DNA from: Euleptes europaea
Lineage: Eukaryota > Chordata > Lepidosauria > Squamata > Sphaerodactylidae
Direction of reading: 5' to 3'
Assembly (NCBI RefSeq): GCF_029931775.1
Contig: NC_079312.1
Span: 14,329,821-14,393,820, forward strand
Length of the DNA stretch: 64,000 bases
Shown here in pieces: positions 1-10,926 of the stretch. Positions within the stretch are counted from its first letter, which is position 1; each line of letters opens with the position of its first letter. Below the pieces are notes generated by a model, which was not told the origin of the DNA, made no database searches, and worked only from the letters and a program-made list of their open reading frames with translations. The position numbers and the translations under genes are program-made.

Positions 1-745
1 TCTTGTTCGTTGTGTTTGGTCCTCCCTGCCTGCTCCTTACCAAAGCAATGCCAGAGAGTGCAATAGGAAACCACAAACCATGTTCTTAAGACAGCTTCAG
101 ACCACACATTCATAGTAGAAAGGATATAGGTTTATTATAAGGCATAGAGAAGAGTAACAATACCCCACAGAGATACACACAAACAAATAACATGTAGCAA
201 AGTACTTTGGGTCGTTCCAAAGGAGAGAGAAAATGCTTCTCCCTGGGAAGGACAAAGAACTGGGGTTTTGGGTTGTTCCTTTATAGAGAGGAGAGGGGGT
301 CCCAATGACCCCTCCCTGACACATTCTTAGGAAATGAGTTTTCTGAAAATCATGACTAAATTGTTTAGAAATATCTTGTTACATAGTAATTCTTTTCACT
401 GTCTGTTTTGATATCTGATTGTGCTTGTCCATCAGTCAGTGTTCCCATGTTCAGAAAACAACTTCTCCCTTAGTGGACAAATGATTTGTTGTCTGTTTTT
501 ATAACCTTGCATAAATTTTGGGGCATCTGATGTGCTTTGGGTGGTTGATTGCTGGTGATGCAATTACTTATGACCCTTTTGGGTCAGAGTCCTGCTTGGA
601 GATGATGTCAGCTAATAGCTGCTTTCTGAAAGTCAGGTCTATAGGTGATAATGTATGTGGTCAATTTCAACCCAAACTCTTTTAATACAGATTACTAATT
701 TTTTTTATATAAACTAATGATCAATACTGAAAATTCTTGCGACAC
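1..745 (-). mobile_element. ERV-type LTR fossil, cut by the window edge
   Basis: On the minus strand this begins TGTCGCAAGAATTTT next to a MITE fragment and runs off the window start. It carries a TATA-like CTATAAAGG and an AATAAA-type signal, in the order expected of an LTR promoter and poly(A) region. A clearly related copy in opposite orientation lies at about 62070-62865, sharing the block around GAGGGGTCATTTGGGACCCC and the end motif AACGAAC. No internal virus-like coding region is visible. It is a fossil of uncertain ERV class; divergence from the other copy suggests it is not recent. Confidence 0.6.
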
Positions 746-1340
746 TTAACCAGGAGAAAATGGCTGCTTTGGCAATTGGACTCTATGGCATTGAAGTCCC
801 TCCCCTCTCCAAGCCCCACTCTCCTCAGGCTCTGCCCCAAAAACGTCCTGCCAGTGGTGAAGAGGGACCTGGCAACCCTAGAGTTGCCCCAGTATTCAGG
901 GTAGACTGCCTCTGAACATGGAGGTTCTGCTAAGCCTCTAATATCTAATACCCACTGATGGACCTGGCCATCAAGAATCTGTTTCATTCCCCCTTTAAAG
1001 CCCTATCATCAAGTGCTCAACCAGTGTCCTAGGTGTTAGTTCCCCATTGATTGACTATACACAGGGTTGCCAACCTCCAGGTACTAGCTGGAGATCTGCT
1101 ATTACAACTGATCTCCAGCTGATGGAGATCACTTCACCAGGAGAAAATGGCTGCTTTGGCAATTGGACTCTATGGCATTGAAGTCCCTCCCCTCCCCAAA
1201 CCCCGCTCTCCCCACGCTCCGCCCCAAAAACCTCCCGCCAGTGGCGAAGTGGTACCTGGCAACCCTAACTATACAAGTGTGTGACGTAGGACTTATTTCG
1301 GCTGCCATGCAAGTTCGGTAAGAGTCATCCAAAATTCTCG
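746..1340. repeat. Upstream-flank paralogous block, copy a
   Basis: This block is collinear with 13305-13915, including a partial MITE-A, the segment GGTTCTGCTAAGCCTCTAA, a complete MITE-A with the same 8-bp target duplication, and the run to CCAAAATTCTC. In copy b the block sits directly upstream of the KZNF-1 promoter. Copy a therefore looks like the upstream flank of another KZNF unit whose gene would lie to the left of the window. The two copies diverge after about 1340 and 13915. Confidence 0.75.
1062..1267 (+). mobile_element. hAT-type MITE, family A, complete
   Basis: The ends are CAGGGTTGCCA and TGGCAACCCTA, imperfect inverted repeats, flanked by the perfect 8-bp duplication ACTATACA (1054-1061 and 1268-1275). 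An 8-bp duplication with CAGGG-type ends is the hAT signature. There is no transposase frame, so it is non-autonomous. The core (GAAAATGGCTGCTTTGG) recurs many times in this window. Confidence 0.85.
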
Positions 1341-1409
1341 TTCTGTCCCTCCCTCCCCTGGCCAAAGATAGGGTCGCCAACCTCCAAGTAGTACAAAAAA
1401 GAGGAAAGT

Positions 1410-1575
1410 GTGAGCTGAAAGTATAGGTATGGAAAAAAGAACAGCACAACGGCCAAAAAACCAATGACAACGCAACAAACTGCATCTTTATATCAATGTG
1501 TATTGAGCAAATGCAATCCTGTGCTAACCATGCCAATGCGTAAATGAAGGCTAAAAATAAAAGCCCACTAACAAG
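1410..1575 (+). repeat. Inverted repeat arm, left, flanking a BovB fragment
   Basis: The stretches GAACAGCACAACGGCCAAAA and AAAATAAAAGCCCACTAAC recur as reverse complements at 2137-2160 and 2655-2765. The BovB fragment at 1578-2145 lies between the arms. The family is not recognised. Confidence 0.6.
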
Positions 1576-1577
1576 CA

Positions 1578-2145
1578 TGTGTGTGTTAAGTGCCGTCAAG
1601 TCGTTTCCGACTCATGGCGACCCAATGAATCAACGTCCTCCAAAGTGTCCTATCCTTAACAGGCTTGCTCAGATCTTGCAAATTGAGGGCGGTGGCTTCC
1701 TTTACAGAGTCAATCCATTTCTTGTTGGGTCTTCCTCTTTTCCTGCTGCCTTCAACTTTTCCTAGCATGACGGTCTTTTCCAGTGACTCTTGTCTTCTCA
1801 TATTGTGACCAAAGTACGACAGCCTCAGTTTAATTATTTTAGCTTCTAGGGTCAGTTCAGGCTTGATTTGATCTAAAACCCACTGATTTGTTTTTTTGGC
1901 GGTCCAGGGTGTCCATAACACTCTCCTCCAACACCCCATTTCCAGAGAATCTACTTTCTTCCTATCAGCTTTCTTCATTGTCCAGCTCTCACACCCATAC
2001 ATAGTAATAGGGAATACGATGGCATGAATTAATCTAGTCTTGGTGGCCAGTGACACATCCTTACACTTCAGAATTTTTTCTAGCTCCTGCATGGCTGCCC
2101 GTCCCAGTCTCAATCTCCTTCTGATTTCATGGCTGCTCGTTAGTG
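1578..2145 (-). mobile_element. RTE/BovB LINE 3' fragment
   Basis: The minus-strand frame (1586-2113) encodes the C-terminal end of an RTE-type reverse transcriptase: YGCESWTMKKADRKK, LRLSYFGHNMRRQESLEK and RKRGRPNKKW are all present. It ends with the BovB tail CGCCATGAGTCGGAAACG. It is 5'-truncated, with endonuclease and catalytic RT motifs absent, so it is inactive. Nearly the same fragment occurs at 14363-14930. Confidence 0.85.
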
Positions 2146-2149
2146 GGCT

Positions 2150-2655
2150 TTTATTTGTAGCCTTTTTTTATTTTTTTTATTTATTTTATAATAGGGGGGG
2201 TACAAAAAGGAAAAAAGGGAAGGATAAACCGTTTGATGTACAAAAACAATATAACAATTTCATTTAGAAAATAAACTAAATCAATCAAGTACAATATCAC
2301 ATTACCAGCTAGTACAGATCAAATGTAGTATAATATATCTTTTAAAAAAGTAATTATAAAAATATGGAAACCATTCAAATTATCTAAGTGTTGCGCATTA
2401 AAAATATAACATATAAGAGCTCGGAATTTGCTTATCAATTAATTGAAACATATTAAATAAAGCATTGCCAGTTATTCATATTCGCACTGGTCAATATACG
2501 ACGTTCGTCTGATTAACTTGAGGTCATATAAGTATAAAATGATTCCCACTTTTCATCAAACTGTTCTGTAAGTTCGTTAGAGTTTGGATTTAGCAAAAAA
2601 GTCATTTTGGCCATACTGGCATAGCCCAACAGTTTTTCGTTCCAATCTTCTATTT
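2150..2655. other. AT-rich interspersed repeat, unclassified
   Basis: AT-rich sequence with no convincing coding frame, lying between the two inverted arms. It may be the untranslated end of an unrecognised retroelement. No host gene is seen. Confidence 0.3.
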
Positions 2656-2765
2656 CGGGTATTTTTAGTCTTCATTTACGCATTTGCTCAATACACATTG
2701 ATATGTAGATGCAGATTGTTGCATTGTCATTGTTTTTTTGGCCTTTGTGCTGTTCTTTTTTACCA
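2655..2765 (+). repeat. Inverted repeat arm, right, flanking a BovB fragment
   Basis: Reverse complement of the arm at about 1436-1555, for example GCTCAATACACATTGATAT against ATATCAATGTGTATTGAGC. The arms differ by several substitutions, so the inversion is not recent. Confidence 0.6.
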
Positions 2766-2966
2766 AACCTCCAGGTGGTGGCTGGAGATCTCCCGCTATT
2801 ACAACTGATCTCCAGGTGATAGAGATCAGTTCCCCTGGAGAAAATGGCTGCTTTGGCCCTTGGACTCTATGACATTGAAATCCCTCCCCTCTCCAAACCC
2901 TGCCGTACTCAGGCTCGACCCCCAAAATCTCCCAGTAATTCCCAATCCAGAGCTGGCAACCCTAGC
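2764..2966 (+). mobile_element. hAT-type MITE, family A
   Basis: A near full-length copy: ACCTCCAGGTGGTGGCTGGA at the left, the ATGGCTGCTTTGG core, and GAGCTGGCAACCCTAG at the right. The left terminus is abraded and no clear target duplication remains. Confidence 0.75.
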
Positions 2967-3129
2967 CAGAGTGCCAAGCCCAAAGGGCGGCATGTTGAAG
3001 CTTCCCTCCGCAAAGGGAAAGAATTTTGGCAGGTGCAGCAATCCTCAGAGAAGCCAAGTGGGACCTCCCAAAGTGCCTTCTCCACATCAATGATAAGTAA
3101 CAAACCTCTCCTGTTTCCTTTGGGTTAAA

Positions 3130-3714
3130 ACATGCTAAAACCAAGACGTCCGGTGGTACTTTAAAGACTATCGTCATTTATTCCAGCGTTTATTTGACTA
3201 ATCTATTTATCATCCGCAATTCTCACCAAGACTCAAGGTAGATTACACAGTGTAAATCAATGCAATCAATAGGATGAGACCTCTAATAGACAATGCAATA
3301 GGATTAGGATTACTGCAGTCTGAAACAAAGTACGGAGACAGGATTTGTTGAACAATGCAGAAAATGGAATTATGCATGCAGAAAACAATGCAGTGAGACT
3401 AGAATAATACGTACAGCAAACAGATAAGACATACTATATCTAGTTGTACAGTCTAAGGAGAGATACGTTTTACCACACGCATGGGAAGAACGCACTACAT
3501 CAGCTTCTCCTCATACAGGTATTCACCACGTTGAAAGAGGAAGCGTGTGGATTTTCCCCACAGAACATGCGTACCTGACAAAATGGTGACTGGCCATATT
3601 GTGAGAACAGCATGTAGCATGTTCTCCCCATAGGTGTGGGAAAACATAATGATTGAAAAAGGCTCATCTCACAACAGTACGTAGCTGTGCATATATGTGC
3701 CCACATATGACATT
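3130..3714. other. Mixed old repeats, no gene seen
   Basis: Begins with a degenerate Penelope-tail-like piece (GTACTTTAAAGACTATCGTC), followed by repetitive-looking sequence of unknown class. No credible coding frame or RNA gene was found. Confidence 0.3.
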
Positions 3715-4045
3715 TGTGTGTGCATGCGTAAGAGCTGTCAAGTCACTTCTGACTTATGGTGACCCTATGAATTGACGACTTCCAAAATGTCCTATGGTGA
3801 ACAGCCTTGTTCAGGTCTTGCAAACTGAGGGCCGTGGCTTCCTTTATAAAGTCAACCCATCTCCTGTTGGGTCTTCCTCTTTTCCTGCTGCCCTCAGCCT
3901 TTCCTAGCATTATTGTCTTTCCCAGTGACTCTTGTCTTCTCACAGTGTGACCAAATAGCCTCAGATTAGTCGTTTTAGGTTCTAGGGAGAGTTCAGGCTT
4001 GATTTGATCTAGAACCCACTTGCCTTTTTGGCAGGTATTTATATT
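3715..4045 (-). mobile_element. RTE/BovB LINE 3' fragment
   Basis: The minus-strand frame shows WVLDQIKPELSLEPK, GHTVRRQESLGKTIMLGKAE and GSRKRGRPNRRWVDFIKEAT, the BovB C-terminal signature. It ends in the tail CATAAGTCAGAAGTGACTTG. It is shorter and more diverged than the 1.6 kb copy. Confidence 0.8.
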
Positions 4046-4290
4046 ACTCCCCTCCAACACCACATTAGAAATGGCACATCAACAGGCAGCTTCCCATGTT
4101 ATAAATTCCCATGTGAAACACCCATGTAAATATTTAACTTGTTACACTCTAGCTACCTGTTCTCTGTGTATCCTACCTTTCCTCCAAAGAATTCAGGGCA
4201 GCTTATGAACTCTATGTTATCCTCGAAAGTTTTTTTTGTGGGGAGGAGGCTTTTTCAGACTTTAAAAAACTGGTGACATAACTGGTAATT

Positions 4291-4520
4291 GACCTGGATG
4301 GCCCAGGCTAGCCTGATCTGGTCAGATCTCAGAAGCTAAGCAGGGTCGGCCCTGGATAGTATTTGGATGGGAGACCACCAAGGAATACCAGCGTTGCTGT
4401 GCATGCAGAGGAAGGCACTGGCAAACCACCTCTGTTAGTCTCTTTCCATGAAAACCCCAAAAGGGGTCGCCATAAGTCGGCTGCGATTTGAAGGCACTTT
4501 ACACATACACACACACAATT
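4291..4520 (+). mobile_element. 5S-rRNA-derived SINE with BovB tail (5S-Sauria-RTE type)
   Basis: The head matches 5S rRNA: TCTCAGAAGCTAAGCAGGGT, then TATTTGGATGGGAGACC, which correspond to the A box, intermediate element and C box of the internal 5S promoter. The middle reads GGAAGGCACTGGCAAACCAC. The tail GGGGTCGCCATAAGTCGG plus a CACACA run is the BovB 3' end used for mobilisation. The class is known from squamates. A second copy is at 20018-20240. Confidence 0.88.
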
Positions 4521-4639
4521 GACATATCACAATAGTGACTTTAAGAGAGGACAATAACCAATATTTTTCAACAAAGACACCAAGAAACCCTGTAGTGGCA
4601 TGGGAGACTGAAGAAAACATAAAAGAAACTACTGTGTAG

Positions 4640-6160
4640 ATCCACTCTGCTGCCACAGGGACCAGCTCTGCATTCTCAGGGGCAACAACTACTACAGAGA
4701 AGAGCATTGTTACTGGGCAGACGCATCCCCAGGTAAGTGCTGCCCAATGGACCATCTCATCACAGGCTTAGTCCTTTGGTACTTCACCAGGAACAGCGAA
4801 CCAAGCTGGCGACTGATAAAAGCCACCTCACGGGACCTTTGCAGGGAGACAGGAGTACCATTCAGGCTCAGCTTTAACTAGAGGACAAGAGGGGAGTGAG
4901 AGACACTGGGATGTTGAGGAGGGATATTTTCAGTGATGAGGGTCAGTTTCTAGCTGTTATAATTGATTTCTTAGAAATGCACCTGAAGCGTCCTCTCCCC
5001 ATGATGTTTCAGAAGTCTTCTGTTGTGATGTTGGGCTAGGGTCTGGGAAAACCTGGTTCGAATTCCCACTTCACCACAGAAACGTCTTAGGTGGCCTTGG
5101 GCTAGCCATACTCTCAGCCTAACCTATGTCACTGGGTGGTAGGGAGGATTACATGGTGGAGAGGAGGACAGAATAAACCACTCTGGGTCACTACTGGGAA
5201 CTCCGTCCATCTGTGCCATGCAGGACTCATCAGAAAATGAAGCTAGGACACTCAGAATTGGCCAGCTATGTCAGGATGATCGTGGGAATTTCTGTGCCAA
5301 ACATGAAGGGAATTGTAATATTCTTGACCTTGTAAGCTTCAGAAAACCCCACCCCCCACTTTTTGCATTGGAAGCGATGATGTCACTTCCAGCTCTGTGC
5401 CGGAAGTGATGGGCACCAGCATGCTTTTCTTTGCCCCCCCCCAGTTCCTCCTGGTAAGCTGCCAGCAGCAGTAGTTGTGTTTGTAGGGGCCTCTACCTAT
5501 GTTGTGTTATAGTTTGTTGCATCAAGCCACTGCATCCATGCAACCACCTTCTATTAGTCACGATAGGGTCAGTCATTTAATTCAGTATTCATTCTGTTCC
5601 CTTTGCACATTGAGTATAGTGTAATGTTTCATTTATACCTTCAGTGTTGTGATCCCATGAACTGGTCCAATCCACTTCAGATACACTACTGAATCTACTC
5701 ATGGCAAAGTGTAACCCGGGGGGATAAAAAAGGACCCAGAATAACATCTTGCTGCCAGGAAACCTAGTTGGGATGAGAGGCTGCAAGACAAGGCCTTCAA
5801 CGGGATCCCACCCATGTTTGCTCAGAAGGATGACTTTTTGAATTGAGTGAGGAACACACATTAAAAAGTGGTGGTTATGACTGCAACCCTGGTCCCCAGT
5901 GCCTTGTTCAGTAATTCCCAAAGCCTGGGCCTTGAGAGAATTTGGGAGTGTGCTATAACCAATACAGAAACCAATTAAAAATGCTTGGGAGCCCAGAACA
6001 CCTATTCAAGGACAGTAGCTCAGATCAGGTTTGACTGAATTACTCTTTTTTAAAAAATGCAGTTTTTATTAGGTTTTAGCATATAACAGACAACATTCAA
6101 AATACATTTCAAAATAATCAAATGTGCCATCTTAGCCCAAATGGGCTTATTTCATTGAGA
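4640..6160. repeat. Unit 1, region 3' of the KZNF-1 gene
   Basis: Diverged homology to 20990-22260 and 43600-45860: the segment around GATGAGGGTCAGTTTCTA, the CAGCTATGTCAGGATGATCGTGGG block, and the CAGATCAGGTTTGACTGA block occur in the same order in all three. This defines the distal border of the duplicated KZNF unit. It contains an old tRNA-type SINE fragment at about 5050-5190 and no supported gene. Confidence 0.6.
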
Positions 6161-6164
6161 ATAT

Positions 6165-6375
6165 AGAATCAGAGTTGTAAGGGACCACTAGGATCATCAA
6201 GCCCAACACCCAGCACAATGCAGGAAATTCACAACTACCTCCCCCCACCAACACCCCTAGTGACCAGAAGATGGCCAAGATGCCCTCCCTCTCATCATCT
6301 GCCTAAGGTCACAGCATCAGCATTGCTGACAGATGGCCATCTAACTTTTTCTTAAAAACCTCCATGGAAGGAGAT
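6165..6375 (-). mobile_element. CR1 LINE 3' fragment
   Basis: Reads AGAATCAGAGTTGTAAGGGACC and CACCTCCCTAGTGACCAGAAG-like CR1 3' sequence in reverse. The same tail is at 15733-15990 and, on the plus strand, at 16415-16618 and 18765-18899. Confidence 0.75.
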
Positions 6376-6708
6376 ATGTTCTATCCTGATAATAATTACA
6401 GAAAGAATGGGGCAGTACTAAAAATTGATATATCTCATACCCTTGAACCTTTGGTAATATTATCCTAACTTGTGTATTTCATCATTAAACATGTTTTAAA
6501 TTTTATTCTATTCAATGTATATGTACTATATAATCGTAACTGTTAAAACATTACATATCTCATCTTAAACAAAACTATTCTACAGTCATTTCTATATTAT
6601 CTTGCTTATCTTCTGTGCTGCCTTTCTGTCCAAATATGGCCCCCAAGTCAGCAAACATCAAAACAATTCAACATTAAAATAGCAACACATTAAAATTAAT
6701 CTCAGCAT

Positions 6709-6820
6709 TTAGATGGCTTCTCTGCTGTGTGAACCCTTTGATTTTCCCACCTACTGTGAATCCTTCAATGACGATTAAACCTTGCGCCGGAACTGAAACT
6801 TTGACCACACGCCAAACATT
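6709..6820 (-). pseudogene. Decayed terminal zinc fingers of KZNF-1
   Basis: Just beyond the KZNF-1 stop codon the minus strand still spells a finger in another frame: [17 protein letters not shown], then RIHS and HTAEKP pieces. The codons for EKPYKC appear as CCATAAAATG where CCATATAAATG is expected, so loss of one base created the TAA at 6821-6823. The ancestral array was at least one to two fingers longer. Confidence 0.7.
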
Positions 6821-8637
6821 TTATGGTTTCTCTGCTGTGTGCTTCCTCTTATGATAATTAAGGCTTAATTTATGAGAGAAGCTCATGCTACAATCTGAGC
6901 ATTTGTATGGCTTCTCCCCCGTGTGAACACGTTGATGTGAAACAAGGTGGTATCTCCGTCTGAAGCTCTTCCCACATTCTGAGCACTGATATGGTTTCTC
7001 ACCTGTATGAAGCAGGAGATGTGATGTAAGGGTTGTGCTCTGACTGAAGCTCTTTCCACACTCGAAGCATTTATATGGCTTCTCCCCAGTATGAATGCGT
7101 TGATGAAAAGTTAGGTGGCTATTCCAAGAGAAGCTCTTCCCACACTCAAAGCATTTATATGGCTTCTCCCCAGTATGAACACGTTCATGTGAAGTAAGGC
7201 TGTCCTTCCGACTGAAGCTCTTCCCACACTCTGAACAGTTATATGGCTTCTCCCCTGTGTGAGTCTTCTGATGCACAGTTCGGTGGGTATTAGGAGAGGT
7301 CTTCTCACAGTCCAAGCGTTTATGTGACTTCTCCCCTATGTGAACCCCTTGATGAACAATTAAGCAGCTATTCAGAGAGAAGCTCTTTCCACACTCCAAG
7401 CATTTATATGGCTTCTCCCCTGTGTGCTTCCTCTTATGATAATTCAGGCCTGATTTATGAGAAAAGCACTTGCTGCAATCTGAGCATTGGTATGGCTTCT
7501 CCTCAGTGTGAACTCGTTGATGTGAAGTAAGGTGGTCTCTCCGTCTGAAGCTCTTCCCACATTGTGAGCATTGATATGGTTTCTCACCTGTGTGAAGCAG
7601 GAAATGTGATGTAAGTGTTATGCTGTGACTGAAGCTCTTCCCACACTCCAAGCATTTATATGGCTTCTCCCCAGTGTGAACACGTTGATGGGAAATAAGG
7701 TGGTCCCTTCGTTTGAAGCTCTTCTTACATTCTGAGCATTGATATGGTTTCTCACCTGTGTGAAGCAGGAAATGTGATTTAAGTGTTGCGTTATGACTGA
7801 AGCTCTGCCCACACTCAAAGCATTTGTATGGCTTCTCCTCAGTATGAATGCGTTGATGAAAAATCAGGTTGCTATTGCAAGAGAAGCTCTTCCCACACTC
7901 CAAGCATTTATATAGCTTCTCCCCTGTGTGCTTCCTCTTATGATAATTAAGGGCTGATTTATGAGAAAAGCTCTTGCTACAATCTGAGCATTTGTATGGC
8001 TTCTCCTCAGTGTGAACTCGTTGATGTGAAGTAAGTTGGTCTCTCCGTCTGAAGCTCTTCCCACAATGTGAGCGTTGATATGGTTTCTCACCTGTGTGAA
8101 GCAGGAAATGTGATGTAAGTGTTGTGCTGTGACTGAAGCTCTTCCCACTCTCCAAGCATTTATACGGCTTCTCACCAGTGTGAACGCATTGATGTGAATT
8201 AAGGTGGCCTCTTTGTCTGAAGCTCTTCCCACACTCTGAGCATTTATATGGCTTCTTCCTCATGTGAGTCCTCTGATGCACAGTTAGTAGGCTATTCCAA
8301 AAGAAGCTCTTCCAACATTCCAACCAGACATTTGTTTTCTTGCCTGCTTTGGACTTTTGGTCTTTAACTGTGGATACGCACAGTTCTCTTTCTCCATCCA
8401 CAAGGCATTTATTCCTTCCTTTTTCTTTTAGAGCTTTGCTTTGTGCCGGGATCTCATACAAGTTTCTCTGATGACAGGCAACCAACACCTTCCTCTGCTT
8501 CTTTTTTCCTTTCCTTTTTCTTTTCAGCTGCCTCTGAGGTCCATCTCGGTTCCACGTTTCCACCTCCAGAGCTTCCTGTCTTTCTTCAGACACTCCTCCT
8601 GGTTGCGCCTGTCTCTCAGCCTCTGATGTCTCTCCTG
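6821..8637 (-). CDS. KZNF-1 terminal exon: basic linker and C2H2 zinc-finger array
   Basis: Last coding exon of a KRAB zinc-finger gene, by family knowledge a nuclear sequence-specific DNA-binding repressor. It opens at the acceptor TGTTCCAG (tandem CAGCAG; 8637, or 8634 with the second AG) in phase 1, matching the upstream exon. After [13 protein letters not shown] comes a basic stretch [14 protein letters not shown], a likely nuclear localisation signal. One degenerate and 17 numbered 28-residue finger units follow, linked by TGEKP/TEEKP. About 14 keep both Cys and both His; units with LESG, YQRSHCG and HKRLDCE have lost a Cys. Finger types recur in a four-finger cycle ([31 protein letters not shown]), a sign of duplication in blocks. 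The three exons join in frame to 686 aa. The stop at 6821 comes from a one-base loss inside an older finger. DNA target unknown. Confidence 0.85.
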
Positions 8638-8941
8638 CTGGAACAGAGAGAGAGAAATCAAATAAGAGCTCCAGGAAAGAAAGACCTCCAGGAAAGGTGC
8701 ACACCCTTTGCCCACGATTTTTTTGCCCCTTTGGGACAGTGAAGGAGAAGTCAGCCATTTCTTGCCTCTGTAGGAGCTCCTTCATATTCTAAAATCCCCT
8801 CATTTGCCCCAAGGGACAAACCCCACAAGCAGGATGCATCTATTATGGGTGAAAATAGGCTGAGATCATCAAAATGGGATGCGATCATCCAAGGAGGAAG
8901 GACCCAGACCTGTGGTGGCAGTTGCATATTTGCTCTCATGT

Positions 8942-9236
8942 GTAGTTAAATTGTGGAACTCCCTGCCCCAGGATGTGGTGATGGCTGCCAACTTGGAAGG
9001 CTTTAAGAGGGGAGTGGACATGTTCATGGAGGAGAGGGGTATTCATGGCTACTAGCCAAAATGAATACTAGTCATGATGCATACCTATTTTCTCCAGGAT
9101 CAGAGGAGCATGCTGAATATATTAAGTGCTGTGGAACACAGGTAGGCAATGCTGCTATTGTTTGTGGGCTTCCTAGAGACACCTGGTTGGCCACTGCGTG
9201 AACAGACTGCACGGCTTTTTTATGTTCTTAGTTTAG
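8942..9236 (+). mobile_element. CR1 LINE 3' end
   Basis: Contains GGAACTCCCTGCCCCAGGAT, the segment ATTCATGGCTACTAG, and a terminal TTTTTTATGTTCTTA tail. It lies in the intron between the KZNF-1 linker exon and finger exon. The related tail at 42300-42592 has a better preserved upstream part. Confidence 0.85.
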
Positions 9237-9403
9237 CACTCAGCTGGCTACTCTTTAAGGGGGGGGGGTTTCACTCATGAAAAGTGCCACAATGGATTGT
9301 GTCTTTGATAAGACAAAATGGGAATATGTAGCAGGCCCAAAGGGAAAAAAATCCTGCAAAATTAACCAGAACCCCCCTTTTACTGTATTTTTCTCCCCCT
9401 TAC

Positions 9404-9496
9404 CTGCACACCAGCTCGATTCCTCGCAGCTCTGTGGAGACCGCACTTCTCTTGGCTGGCGCTGTGAATTAAGGAATGGTCCAGGAACCCAAAGAC
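9404..9496 (-). CDS. KZNF-1 linker exon
   Basis: A 93-nt exon between acceptor CCCCTCAAAG and donor GTAAGGGGGAG, phase 1 at both ends, encoding LWVPGPFLNSQRQPREVRSP followed by QSCEESSWCA. The same exon is recognisable in unit 2 (26046-26153) and unit 3 (51960-52067), each 15 nt longer, with WVPGPFLD and QSSEESGRC conserved. Conservation of both splice sites and phase across three paralogues supports a real exon. It occupies the KRAB-B position but does not show a convincing KRAB-B consensus, so its function is unknown. Confidence 0.75.
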
Positions 9497-9948
9497 CTTT
9501 GAGGGGAACAGAAAACACCATGAAGGGATTGAGACTTTCTGAGAATATTTATGATGTCAAGAATACACCCAGATTCTTTTTTTGGGGGAAGGGTATTCAA
9601 ACTAACTACATGATCTTTGTTTCCAACTTGATGAAAACACAATGCAAGCATTACTAGGAAGCAAATGCCACACATGTTGTTTCATCAGAAAAGAACCTGA
9701 GGCAAATATTTATGTTTGGTTATTTTGGTTCCCCAATCAGGGAAACTTCACCAAAGATCTGATATCTCCACAGGTCTCTAATTCACATACCTGTTAAACT
9801 AACCCCTCCCTCCCTCCCCTCACAACTTCCAGCCTGTAACTCTCAACCTTCAAAACCCAACTGACAAGATGTCTCATTAGTATTGGCCTGGATTTGTTAA
9901 ATACTCCCTTGCTTTCCGTATTCAGGATAAAAGAGCCAAGATCCTTAC

Positions 9949-10099
9949 CCACAGAGGCTGCTGAGTCGTAATTCTCCTGCATGACTTCCCAGTACAGAGC
10001 TCTTTGGGCCGGATTCAGCAGAGCCCATTCCTCTCGGTTGAAGAACACAGCCACCTCCAGAAAAGACTTCGGGGCCCCTGCAGGATTTCCCCCGTTCAT
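9949..10099 (-). CDS. KZNF-1 first coding exon: KRAB-A box
   Basis: Encodes MNGGNPAGAPKSFLE then VAVFFNREEWALLNPAQRAL and [15 protein letters not shown], a KRAB-A box, and ends phase 1 at donor GG/GTAAGG. KRAB-A classically recruits the TRIM28 corepressor; whether this reptile variant does so is inference. The ATG at 10099 aligns with the ATGs of the two paralogous exons. In those, the acceptor is ATACTCAG or TTACTCAG followed by GAGCA; here the same site reads ATACTCTGG (10120-10115), so the canonical AG is missing. An AG at 10106-10105 (CGTTAG) could substitute. The pyrimidine tract is weak, so splicing may be impaired or the upstream 5' UTR may be retained. Confidence 0.8.
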
Positions 10100-10926
10100 C
10101 TTCTCTAACGTTGCCAGAGTATTCACAAAAGAAAGCCGAATCCTACGTGCGGGCAATCTGGGGAGAAAATTATGGAATACATCAAATCACTGCAATAAAA
10201 ATTAAGTGTTTGGTTTGTTGTTGTTTTTTGAAACTCTGAAGAGTATCCCGTGAGTCATATGAGTCACGTCATCTGAAAAAATCGGAGGGATGCCATCTTG
10301 GAACAATATTCCAAGTAATACGGCTTCAGAAAATCGTGTCTGTACCGCTCAATGTGTCATGTAAATAGTTATGCTTCACTTCTTTCTGGTTTTTCCAGAC
10401 TGACTCACTCCACGTAATCCACCTTGAGTCCCTGTGAAAAAGGCCGACTATTGATAACGTAAATAAACATCTTTGCAAATCACTGGAAACCTCTCTTTCG
10501 GAACAGAAACATTTTGTGGTACGCAACAATTTTAAAAATCAGCAAATGATATATAATATGTTCAATAAAGCCTTGATTGGACTGGATTGCTAGCAATAGA
10601 CATTGACAAATAGTTCATGTTCTGCCAGAGAAACTGAGAAGGGAAAAACTTAGGTCAGGAGCACAGGTCGGCTTAAAAACGCAGGCAGGCGGAGGGTTGG
10701 GAGGGCCTTATATGCTGGCACGTGCCTCCACACAAAGAATTTTCTTGGCTGTGGAAAACAGCTGAAGGGAAAGGATTCCAACCTAGCCTTCCTGAGGGGC
10801 TAGTTTTCCGTGCGCAGGAAACTCCTGGTTCGGAGGGACATCCCATCATACCAGGTCCTTCCTGTCGCCTGCAGCACTATACCCCCTGGTACGGGTTTTA
10901 ATCCTGGGCAGGTTGAGGTCTGGGAA

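Noticed and set aside
4330-4400. A functional 5S rRNA gene (also at 20060-20125)
   Set aside because: Only the promoter half resembles 5S; it is joined to a SINE body and a BovB tail and lacks the 5S 3' end.
9404-9496. Calling the linker exon a KRAB-B box
   Set aside because: Position and phase fit, but the residues do not match a KRAB-B consensus well enough.
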